Source: Peptococcaceae bacterium
GTDB taxonomy: Bacteria; Bacillota; Dehalobacteriia; UBA7702
Length of the DNA: 10,061 nucleotides
Direction: 5' to 3'
Assembly (NCBI GenBank): GCA_019415505.1
Contig: DXZC01000075.1
Span: forward strand, 1 to 10,061
The translations under genes and the position numbers were made by a program. Every line of letters starts with the position of its first letter. The first letter of the stretch is position 1. The notes beneath the pieces were generated by a model. It worked only from the letters and a program-made list of their open reading frames with translations. It ran no database searches and was not told the origin of the DNA. Below, one piece after another: positions 1 to 6,635 of this stretch.

Positions 1-840
1 GGCCTTCTCACCGATGGGATTCATAATCTTTATGAAAACCCAGTGGTCTCGGCCTTGACCTGCCCGTTAAGCCCTCTGTGCTTTCCGGAAAAAAGCTGTG
101 ATATAATCATTGAGTTTGCCAGAGTGGGCTTGCCGGTTAACATTTTGCCCATGGCAATATCCTGCCAAACAGCGCCGGCAACTTTAAGTGGCACTTTGGT
201 AATTAGCAATACGGAGTTTTTAGCCGGCCTTGCTCTTGCCCAGTTGACAAACCTTGGCGCGCCGGTAATTTACGGCTGCTCCAGCACTACTTTTGATTTT
301 GCCAATAATGTTACGCCTGTGGGCTCACCGGAATTGGGTCTGTGCAGTGCAGCAGCGGCGGCAATGGCTAGGTTTTACCAAATTCCTAGTTATGTGGCGG
401 GTACTTAGGCAGATAGTAAAACCAGTGACTTTCAATGTGCCCATGAAAAAACATTGACTACATTAACGCCGCTTTTTCAAAAAGCAAATTTAATTTTTGG
501 CATGGGTATGCTGGAGATGGGGATAACCTTTAGCTTTCAACAATTAATTTTAGATAATGCCATTATTGATGATATAAAAGCTGTAACCTCTCAGACCAAG
601 CTCCCGAACAATATGAATGAGTCGGCCTTTGTGAGGGATCTGGTGGCCTTATATAAGGGCCAAATTACCCCAGTTGCCCCTGAACATTACCGTAGTTTTT
701 GGCGAGGCGTCGAAAATAAAAACGAACTGGAAAAAAAGGCAGGGGACATAGCAAGTGAAATCATCAATACCCATAAAGTAGAGTCCCTTGACCGGCCCAT
801 ACTCAATCAAATGAGAAGAATTGTCCTTTCTGCAGAATGA
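1..840 (+). CDS. mttB: MttB-family methyltransferase, copy 1 (5' truncated), pyrrolysine protein
   Basis: This is the C-terminal part of a trimethylamine:corrinoid methyltransferase (MttB family), open from base 1, so the start lies outside the window. The visible protein is 135 residues, then an in-frame TAG at 406-408, then 143 residues ending in SAE and a TGA stop. The TAG follows YVAGT and precedes ADSK, the pyrrolysine context of MttB, and the family sequence continues unbroken after it (HEKT, then GMGMLEMG). The enzyme is expected to be cytosolic and to pass a methyl group from a methylated amine to a corrinoid protein. Around the presumed active site it reads NILPMAISCQTAPATL and YGCSSTTFD, unlike copy 2 (NVLSMAMSG, YGSSTTSFD) but close to copy 3. 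The substrate may therefore not be trimethylamine. Family membership is very likely; substrate is unknown. Confidence 0.93.
406..408 (+). other. In-frame UAG read as pyrrolysine (copy 1)
   Basis: The codon context is ACT TAG GCA, giving VAGT-Pyl-ADSK. The flanking residues match those around the TAG in the two other MttB copies here, and the downstream frame stays open for 143 family-like residues. A random nonsense mutation would not fall at the identical site in three genes. Confidence 0.93.
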
Positions 841-855
841 TTTGTTTTTTTGGTA

Positions 856-872
856 TATAAAAAAATCACAAA
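856..872 (+). promoter_or_regulatory. 17-bp element shared with the mtbB upstream region
   Basis: The sequence TATAAAAAAATCACAAA lies 108 bases before mttB2. It recurs exactly, in the same orientation relative to the gene, upstream of mtbB (8311-8327, minus strand). It follows TTTGTTTTTTT at 841-851, which forms an imperfect inverted repeat with it. It could be a binding site of a regulator common to both operons. The AT-rich composition makes chance a real alternative. Confidence 0.4.
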
Positions 873-914
873 AAATTCAATAAATAACACAATACTATAC
901 ATTGCATTTTGTTT

Positions 915-920
915 TATAAT
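915..920 (+). promoter_or_regulatory. Possible -10 box for mttB2
   Basis: A perfect TATAAT lies 61 bases before the mttB2 start. No convincing -35 box is found 16-18 bases upstream, so an activator (such as one of the AraC-type regulators here) may be needed, or the match may be chance in AT-rich DNA. No clear terminator separates mttB1 from mttB2, so readthrough from mttB1 is also possible. Confidence 0.3.
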
Positions 921-970
921 CAAAAACAGAAGGAATGAAGTACTGATTTTAAGCCAAAAACAGAAAGGAA
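921..970 (+). repeat. Imperfect direct repeat in the mttB2 leader, period 34
   Basis: CAAAAACAGAAGGAA (921-935) recurs as CAAAAACAGAAAGGAA (955-970). The second copy supplies the purine-rich ribosome binding site of mttB2. The first copy resembles a second ribosome binding site, directly followed by a three-codon reading frame (ATG AAG TAC TGA, 935-946). It looks like a small local duplication. Confidence 0.55.
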
Positions 971-980
971 GGGTGGTCCT

Positions 981-2450
981 ATGACACAGAGAAACCACAG
1001 AGCAAGTTACCTTCATAAGGAAGGATTTAACTTGAGTATGTACACAACTGATGAGTTACAACAAATTCATCTCGCAACCCTGGAAGTATTATGGGAAGAG
1101 GGTATTCATGTAAATTCCAAGGAAGCGCAAGATATATTCAAAGATGGTGGCGCTGTAGTAGATTATAGTACTGGTAAAGTAAAGATTCGTCCCTATATGG
1201 TTGAAGAAGCTATTAAAAGTGCGCCTAGCACCATTATTATGGCTAGCCGCGACGGCAAGCATGACTATGTGATGGATGGCAGCAGAGTTGGTTTTACAAC
1301 CTTTGGCGCAGGGGTTACTGTTATTGACTTGGATACCAATCAACCAAGAAATTCCAACAAGCAAGACTTGGTCAATACCGCCATATTAGGGGATTACCTT
1401 GATACAGTTAGCGTTTACTCTCATTCAGTAACAGCTCAAGATTGCCCGGCTTCTTCTTGCGACCTCCATGAAGCGGAAGCGTTCTTAAACAATACCACCA
1501 AACACTGTATGCATATTGACCTTGCTCACAGTGAAAATATCCCTAAATATATTGACATGGCTGCAGCCATAGTTGGCGGGAGGGATAAATTATATGAGCG
1601 CCCGATTATTTCCGCTTTAACTTGCCCCCAAAGTCCTCTACAGCTTCACAAAATTACTTCCGACATTATTGTTGAATTTGGTAAAGTCGGCATACCTGTT
1701 AATGTGCTTTCCATGGCTATGTCCGGTGCGACAACACCTGTAACTATCGCTGGTACCTTAGTAGTGCATAATGCGGAAGTTTTGGCCGGTATCGTTCTTT
1801 CCCAGTTGGCCAATAAGGGTGCGCCGGTTATTTATGGCAGCTCTACCACCAGCTTTGACTTGCAGCAGGCCAGTGCTCCTGTTGGCTCTCCTGAATTAGG
1901 CCTTTGCAACGCTGGCGTTGCCGCTCTGGCTCAATTCTATAAATTACCCAGTTATGTGGCAGGTACTTAGGCTGACAGCAAATTAAGCGATGCTCAAGCT
2001 GGTCACGAAAAAACAATCACCGCCATGTTAGCTGCGTTGGCAGGCGCCAACATAATCTATGGTATGGGTATGTTAGAAATGGGTGTTACCTTCAGTTATG
2101 CACAACTTATGCTTGACGACTCCATTGCCAAGATGGTACAGCGTGTTGTCAGCGGCGTTGATGTAACTGATGACACTCTTGCTGTTGATGTTATTAAAGA
2201 AGTCGGCGGTGGCCAAGGCAAACAATTCTTGACCTGTCAGCATACCGTAGACTATATGCGGAAAGAACAGGTTCCTGGCGGTTTGTTTGACCGTTCAGCC
2301 CGGCAAACCTGGTTGGCGCTTACTGGTGGCAAGGATGTCGCTGAACGTGCCACCGAAAAGGCTAAGGATATCTTGGCCTCTCATAAGCCGGAACCTCTGG
2401 ATGCTGTGGTACAAAAGGAAATTCGCCGTTTAGTGGAATCTGCTGAATAA
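981..2450 (+). CDS. mttB: Trimethylamine:corrinoid methyltransferase MttB (copy 2), pyrrolysine protein
   Basis: The enzyme moves a methyl group from trimethylamine to the cobalt of a corrinoid protein, leaving dimethylamine. The product is 489 residues: 329, then TAG (1968-1970) read as pyrrolysine at residue 330, then 159 more to a TAA stop. From memory, archaeal MttB carries pyrrolysine at about residue 334. Family landmarks are YTTDELQQIH (21-30), LHEAEAF (162-168), NVLSMAMSG (241-249), YGSSTTSFDL (285-294), GSPELGL (302-308), SYVAGT-Pyl-ADSK and GMGMLEMG. Of the three copies this one most resembles the archaeal trimethylamine enzyme. The start at 981 has a purine-rich AAGGAAGGG upstream; an internal ATG at 1038 would drop the conserved lead-in, so 981 is preferred. 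It lies 140 bases after mttB1 and ends before a strong terminator. Confidence 0.95.
1968..1970 (+). other. In-frame UAG read as pyrrolysine (copy 2, residue 330)
   Basis: The context ACT TAG GCT gives VAGT-Pyl-ADSK, the established pyrrolysine site of MttB. The frame continues for 159 residues with family motifs (GHEKT, GMGMLEMG). Confidence 0.95.
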
Positions 2451-2492
2451 TGGATTTTATAAAGTAATTTTCTGTATCTCTTCTATTTCATT

Positions 2493-2530
2493 AAGACCTC
2501 AAAGGTATTGTCCTTTGAGGTCTTGTTTTA
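2493..2530 (+). terminator. Rho-independent terminator after mttB2
   Basis: A perfect 13-bp stem (AAGACCTCAAAGG at 2493-2505 with its complement at 2512-2524) encloses a 6-base loop and is followed by GTTTTATATATTT. It starts 42 bases after the mttB2 stop. On the opposite strand the hairpin is not followed by a T run, so it acts mainly on the + transcript. Confidence 0.9.
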
Positions 2531-2622
2531 TATATTTGCACATTAGGGCTTTAAGGAGGATGTTTAACTGTAAATGTACAAGGGCTGGCTCCATTTATTA
2601 CTTTCATTTATTATTTTTTTGA

Positions 2623-2793
2623 GAAATATCTTTGGTATGCGCTCTTTTGACAATAAAGAGGGTGGCGCCAAAAATCGCTGCGATGAACCGTAAAGCTTAT
2701 GGTCTAATTATAAAGACAGGGTAGCGGCCTTGCCTGGCCATTGGTGGCATTAGTGTAACAGTGGAGTTTTTCCAGTATATTGACGGTTGTTAA
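2623..2793 (+). other. Possible coding remnant in the gap between convergent mttB genes
   Basis: One frame reads protein-like for about 56 codons between a TGA and a TAA, crossing a single TAG at 2722-2724. It includes an ATG at 2683 (MNRKAYGLIIKTG) and, after the TAG, LAIGGISVTVEFFQYIDGC. I recognise no family, and there is no good ribosome binding site at an in-frame start. It may be a decayed membrane-protein fragment, a small protein ending at or reading through the TAG, or chance. The rest of the 2451-2873 gap holds the terminator and a palindrome; no other gene is seen in it. Confidence 0.15.
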
Positions 2794-2795
2794 TA
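2778..2795. promoter_or_regulatory. Operator-like palindrome with GGTT centre
   Basis: TATTGAC-GGTT-GTTAATA has 7-bp arms with one mismatch. The central GGTT, and the GAC/AAC-GGTT-GTT core, resemble the two palindromes at the right edge (9885-9898 and 9910-9923). It lies downstream of both flanking genes, so its role is unclear and it could be chance. Confidence 0.3.
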
Positions 2796-2861
2796 CCCTG
2801 TATTGATTTCTTGTCATACTGAGTCCTAAATCAACTTATAGAAATGGAGCGGCGATAGTAA

Positions 2862-2876
2862 TTAGGCGCCTACCTA
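2862..2876 (-). other. Terminal UAG with backup UAA in mttB3
   Basis: On the minus strand the gene end reads GAA TAG GTA GGC GCC TAA. It is the only gene here that ends in TAG; the others end in TAA or TGA. In a cell that decodes UAG, part of the product may carry a four-residue tail. The bases 2863-2872 form a perfect palindrome, TAGGCGCCTA. Confidence 0.85.
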
Positions 2877-4277
2877 TTCCGCTGATGCGACGATGCGGCG
2901 CATTTCCTTCTTTACCAATGGGTCTATCTGTTCCACTGTATGAGACGAGATTATTTCATCAGCTAAACAGTTAGCCCTGGCACTTAAATCTTCTAGGCTC
3001 TCATTACTAGGGAAAACTGGCGACATTTGGGTCTGATGCTCTACAAGATTGCAGTTATCTAAATATCCTGCGATAAAATTATGTAAGTCGTTAGGCAGAT
3101 CTAAAGGGCTAGAGGATAAGAGGTCTTTCCGGGCCATAATTTTTTGCATGTTCTTTACAATAAAATCGTCGATAATTAATTGGCCAAAACTGAAGGTGAT
3201 GCCCATCTCCAACATTCCCATACCAAAAATTATATTAGCGCCTGCTAATAGTGGTGGAAAGGTAGTAATGGTCTTTTCGTGGCCGCTCTGTAGGTCGCTA
3301 ATTTTACTATCCGCCTAAGTTCCCGCTACATAACTGGGAATTTGATAATATTGCGCCATTTTTGTCGCCATAGCGCTACATAATCCTAGTTCCCAGCTGC
3401 CTACAGGCGCGGTGCAGCGAATCAAATCAAAGGCGGTGCTGGAGCAGCCATAAAAAATGGGAGTTCCGGGGGTAGATAATTCCGCTAAAACTAAACCTGC
3501 TAAGACCTCGGCATTATTCACCACCATTGTGCCGGCTAAGGTGGCCGGAGCAGTTTGGCTAGCTATGACCATAGGTAGAATATTTACCGGGAGGCCAACT
3601 CGACCCAATTCCATAATCACATCGCAACATTCCTGGGGGAAATACAGGGGACTTTGGGGGCACGTCATACCTGAGGCCACAGGCCGTTCAGGTAGAGAAC
3701 TGACGCCATCTACAAGTAGTCCGACCATGGCAATATATTTTTTTATATTTTCTTTACCCCCCAGGTTCCCATGCATACAATGCTTGGTGGTATTACATAA
3801 AAACGCCTCAGCTTCATGGAGGTCAATGGCGCGGAAGGAGCAATCACGGGCTGTGAGGGCGTGGGTATAAACATCTAAGCTGTCCAAATAGTCGCTTAAT
3901 ATTGCGCTTTCCGCCACGTCCAATTTGGTGGAATCCCGTAGTAGGCCAGTTTTACGGTCAATAACAGAGAAGCCTGTACCAAAGGTGGTAAACCCAGTTT
4001 GAGTTGGACTTATCATATAATTCCGCTGTGGATCCCGGGCTGCCATGACAAAAGAAGAGGGAGCTTTTTGTAGCGCTTTTTCTACCATTTCCGGTTTAAT
4101 ATATACAGCCCGTTTTCCCTGGTCTACCTTTACGCCATGGTCTTGAAAGATAGCTAAAGCCTCTTCAGACTGGAACACGACTCCTTGGTGGAGAAGAATA
4201 TCCAGGGTTGCGTTGTGTATTTTTTCAACTGCTTGCCAATCTTCTTCCCCGGAAGCCAAAAATATTTTTTGCGCCAT
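2874..4277 (-). CDS. mttB: MttB-family methyltransferase, copy 3 (divergent), pyrrolysine protein
   Basis: This is a complete MttB-family corrinoid methyltransferase of 467 residues: 320, TAG at 3315-3317 read as pyrrolysine (residue 321), then 146 to the end. Motifs include LHEAEAF (153-159), YGCSSTAFDL (276-285), SYVAGT-Pyl-ADSK and GMGMLEMG. Unlike copy 2 it reads NILPMVIASQTAPATL (232-247) and GSWELG (293-298) where the canonical form has SMAMSG and GSPELG, so a different methylated amine is plausible. The terminal codon is itself TAG (2874-2876), after RRIVASAE, the same end point as the other copies; TAA follows three codons later (2862-2864), so readthrough would add only Pyl-V-G-A. 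The start ATG has AAGGAG nine bases upstream, overlapping the end of the regulator gene 13 bases away, which suggests co-transcription and translational linkage. Confidence 0.93.
3315..3317 (-). other. In-frame UAG read as pyrrolysine (copy 3, residue 321)
   Basis: The context on the minus strand is ACT TAG GCG, giving VAGT-Pyl-ADSK, identical in position to copies 1 and 2. The family sequence continues for 146 residues. Confidence 0.93.
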
Positions 4278-4290
4278 ATTTTATCACTCC

Positions 4291-5559
4291 TTAGTCTTTA
4301 TGAGCGTCCCGCCAGCTTTTGGGGGTTACTCCTTCACATTTACGAAAAACATTGGAGAAATAGCTTTGATCGGAGTATCCCACCATTAGGGCAATATCAG
4401 CAATGCTTCCTTCCTGCCGCAGCAAACGCTTACTTTCAGATATGCGTATGCGATTGACATAATTAGTAAAGCTGAGCCCTGTTTCTTTTTTAAATAAGCT
4501 GCTGAAATAAGCCGGGCTTAAACCAACGACCCCGGCCACATCGGCTAAAGAAATATTGCTGTAATGGGCCCGGATGTAATCCATTGCCTGAAACACAATA
4601 TCCTTATTGGTTAACTCCTTGCTGGACAAATAACTTTGGGTAAAACGGTCGCCCATATTACCTATAAGAAAGCTTAAATCCTCAGTATTATTACACTGCA
4701 TAATTTTTTCCAGGTCAATGTATTGGGTGTTAAAAATTGTCTCTAAATGGATTCCCGTAGCTTGGGCCAGAGCCATAAGAGATTCAACATACTTCATTGC
4801 CCGATACTTCATTCGTTCAAAGGTCTTTTCTGTAAATATGGTATCTGCCATTTCCCCAGTGTACTTCTTCAAATCTGCATCGGTTAAAAGACTTGTTTTT
4901 CTTTGGGGTAGATAATTGCTGCTGATATCTAAATCTACTTCTGTTAGTAGCTGATTTTCCTTACCATATGTTTCTAGCCATAGCTCAACGCTTTGTAGCA
5001 CCGATTCTTTGGCTGAATCCTTTGTCTCATTGTCTGAGTTGTGGAGAGAAGCCCTGGATAATAAGCCTTGAATTGCAATATCTAAAACCTCAAACATTGC
5101 CTTCACTTCTGTTTCATTTTTTACCTCTATCTCCTTTAATCTTTGCCGAATTTCCCTATACCTGGGCTTCAGCGTATAATTTAATTTTAAAATGTTATTG
5201 AGCATTAAGTCATCTGGCTCGCTGAATAACATAGGCCCTACGGTAATAAAATGGGGGGGTAAATCCTCATGTAAAATTGGATAGGTTATATTTATTAGGC
5301 CAAAAGGGCAGTAGTAGGTATAGGGCTTTTTTTTCTCTTCCGCATAGATGCAGTTGTGCAAATATGATTGCCGGCAAACCTGGTTGGTATCAAAAAAATG
5401 GACAAACCGGCAGAAATTGCTCCGGCTATCGTAGGAACAACCTCCCATTTGCCGCCCTGCCATATCGTAAAAATAACAGGGCACACGTAAAGCCAGGGAA
5501 AAATCAAGTAAAAGATGGTTTATTGTATTTTGGAGTGCTGAAAAATCTTTTTTAGCCAC
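4291..5559 (-). CDS. PocR-domain AraC-family transcriptional regulator, copy 1
   Basis: This is a 422-residue cytosolic regulator. Residues about 8-125 form a PocR-type sensory domain (YYCPFGLINI at 82-91, GPMLFSEPDD at 108-117). Residues about 319-422 form an AraC double helix-turn-helix (first near 337-358, second near 385-408, ending VTPKSWR). Between them is a helical linker also seen in copy 2. Cysteines 50, 62, 70 and 84 have the spacing C-x11-C-x7-C-x13-C, identical in copy 2; a metal or redox sensing site is my inference. The start is GTG, with GGGAG eight bases upstream; a nearby ATG at 5576-5578 is out of frame. It precedes mttB3 by 13 bases, so it probably lies in the same transcript and controls it. 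The ligand is unknown; a methylated amine or corrinoid state is a reasonable guess. Confidence 0.9.
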   Translation of the reverse strand: MAKKDFSALQNTINHLLLDFSLALRVPCYFYDMAGRQMGGCSYDSRSNFCRFVHFFDTNQVCRQSYLHNCIYAEEKKKPYTYYCPFGLINITYPILHEDLPPHFITVGPMLFSEPDDLMLNNILKLNYTLKPRYREIRQRLKEIEVKNETEVKAMFEVLDIAIQGLLSRASLHNSDNETKDSAKESVLQSVELWLETYGKENQLLTEVDLDISSNYLPQRKTSLLTDADLKKYTGEMADTIFTEKTFERMKYRAMKYVESLMALAQATGIHLETIFNTQYIDLEKIMQCNNTEDLSFLIGNMGDRFTQSYLSSKELTNKDIVFQAMDYIRAHYSNISLADVAGVVGLSPAYFSSLFKKETGLSFTNYVNRIRISESKRLLRQEGSIADIALMVGYSDQSYFSNVFRKCEGVTPKSWRDAHKD

Positions 5560-5721
5560 AAAAACGACTCCCTTTCATATCCATCCTTCATTACTGTTTA
5601 GAAATTAATAAACATGGTTTGCAATAGCAGCATAGTTGCCTCAAGCTTCAATATCTGGAGTGCAAACTGACGAAAAGCGTTAATTTTATGCGAGAGTGTA
5701 AATATATTGCCTGTAAGGATA

Positions 5722-5752
5722 GGTAATATTAACAGTAGCCAGGTTAATTACC
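5722..5752. repeat. Imperfect inverted repeat upstream of the copy-1 regulator
   Basis: The arms GGTAAT(AT)TAAC and GTTAATTACC pair over 10 bp with a two-base bulge around a 9-base loop. It lies 163 bases upstream of the regulator start. It could be an operator or part of an RNA structure with the next hairpin. Confidence 0.4.
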
Positions 5753-5782
5753 CATAAAAAGAGGGAGAGCGCAAAAGCAGCC

Positions 5783-5817
5783 TTCTTACATCCTTGCTCA
5801 GGCAAAGGATGTAAGAA
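5783..5817 (-). terminator. Strong hairpin downstream of mtbC, possible terminator
   Basis: A 13-bp perfect stem (TTCTTACATCCTT at 5783-5795 with its complement at 5805-5817) encloses a 9-base loop. By shifting one base as a bulge, four further pairs (TTGC/GCAA) can form around a TCAG loop. It lies 137 bases past the mtbC stop. A T run does not follow immediately on the minus strand (GGCTGCTTTTGCGC), so an attenuator, an RNA-processing signal or a DNA-binding site are alternatives. Confidence 0.45.
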
Positions 5818-5872
5818 AACTGGACTTTTGTAGAGAATAATTTTAGCAATGGGGTAATATACCGAAAAGCCT

Positions 5873-5893
5873 AAAATTAAAGGAATTAATTTT
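5873..5893. repeat. AT-rich perfect inverted repeat after mtbC
   Basis: AAAATTAA (5873-5880) and TTAATTTT (5886-5893) flank AGGAA. It lies about 60 bases past the mtbC stop. The stem has no GC pairs, so it is a weak hairpin; a protein site or a chance AT repeat are equally possible. Confidence 0.35.
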
Positions 5894-5953
5894 GAGAAGG
5901 AAGTTTAGGTACATATGACTTAAGAGTTGTCGCTAATTGCTATTGGTTATGCT

Positions 5954-6601
5954 TTATTTTTGTAATAGTTCCAATGCCTTATTGACAGCCTCGGCAGCAT
6001 CCTCAGCATAGGCGCTGGCGCCTATGCGGTTGGCCCACCTTTGGGTTGCCGGGGCGCCACCCACCATAGTTTGATATTTTTCGCGAATACCGTTCTTTCT
6101 GAGGGCTTCTTCCAGCAGCTTTTGCTGGACCATGGTTGTGGTTAATAAAGCGGAGGTGCCTATAATATCGGCCTTATATTCTTCCGCCTTGGCAATAATA
6201 GTTGGCACTGAGACATCGCGCCCTAAGTCTATAACGTCGATTCCCTGGGTACGCAAAATGGATACCACTATGCCTTTACCTATATCATGCACATCCCCTT
6301 CTACGGTGGCAAATATCATGGTGCCTTTTTTCTCCATTTTTTCATTATCAGCTGTAATTTCATCAATGTAGCTACTCATTGCCTTCATCATTTCCGCCGC
6401 TTGCATAAGCTCCGGCAGAAACAGTTCTCCGCGACCAAAGCTATCGCCTATTTCACGGATACCAAGGCTAAAGCCGTCGGACAGTAAAACCAGGGGATCT
6501 ACCTTCTCGGCCTGGGCCTTTTTGATCGCGCCGATACCTCTCTTTTCATCGCAATCTTTAATGGCAGCTATGGCTTCTTTAATTAATGTATCTTTACTCA
6601 T
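5954..6601 (-). CDS. mtbC: Methylamine corrinoid protein (MtbC/MttC type)
   Basis: This is a 215-residue cobalamin-binding carrier that accepts a methyl group from a methylamine methyltransferase and passes it to a second methyltransferase. Residues 1-90 form the helical cap domain. The B12-binding fold follows, with DVHDIG (103-108; His105 is the expected lower cobalt ligand), GTSALLTTT (148-156) and the nucleotide-tail glycines in VGGAPAT (180-186). Length is typical for the family. The start has AGGAGA upstream and lies 34 bases after mtbB, so the two form an operon and this protein is the likely partner of MtbB, hence mtbC. It is the only corrinoid protein in the window, so it may also serve the MttB copies. 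Distinguishing MtbC from MttC by sequence alone is uncertain. Confidence 0.92.
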   Translation of the reverse strand: MSKDTLIKEAIAAIKDCDEKRGIGAIKKAQAEKVDPLVLLSDGFSLGIREIGDSFGRGELFLPELMQAAEMMKAMSSYIDEITADNEKMEKKGTMIFATVEGDVHDIGKGIVVSILRTQGIDVIDLGRDVSVPTIIAKAEEYKADIIGTSALLTTTMVQQKLLEEALRKNGIREKYQTMVGGAPATQRWANRIGASAYAEDAAEAVNKALELLQK

Positions 6602-6635
6602 ATTTTCATCTCCTAATCATTATTTCCCTAGATGT

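Larger units (their letters stand above)
5560..5953. other. Intergenic region between mtbC and the copy-1 regulator
   Basis: No gene is supported in these 394 bases. The region must hold the end of the mtbBC transcript and the promoter of the regulator-mttB3 unit. It contains the hairpins at 5722-5752 and 5783-5817, an AT palindrome at 5873-5893 and a spaced inverted repeat GTTTGCA (5617-5623) / TGCAAAC (5661-5667) near the regulator start. I found no convincing -35/-10 pair. Confidence 0.6.

Noticed and set aside
406..408. mttB1 (and likewise the others) as a pseudogene broken by a nonsense codon
   Set aside because: The TAG is at the same conserved position in three paralogues and at the known MtbB site, with intact family sequence afterwards.
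807..1016. Minus-strand ORF between mttB1 and mttB2
   Set aside because: It overlaps the ends of two real genes, is dominated by AT-rich spacer and has no recognisable protein features.
2560..2622. Small ORF after TTAAGGAGG at 2551-2559 (MFNCKCTRAG...)
   Set aside because: The Shine-Dalgarno touches the ATG with no spacing, and the 20-codon product runs into low-complexity AT DNA.
2647..2675. Perfect TTGACA as a -35 box in the mttB2-mttB3 gap
   Set aside because: The 17-base-spaced -10 position reads AAAAAT, a poor match, and no supported gene follows.
3457..3870. 137-codon ORF on the + strand inside mttB3
   Set aside because: It is an antisense shadow of the conserved MttB coding sequence with no family similarity.
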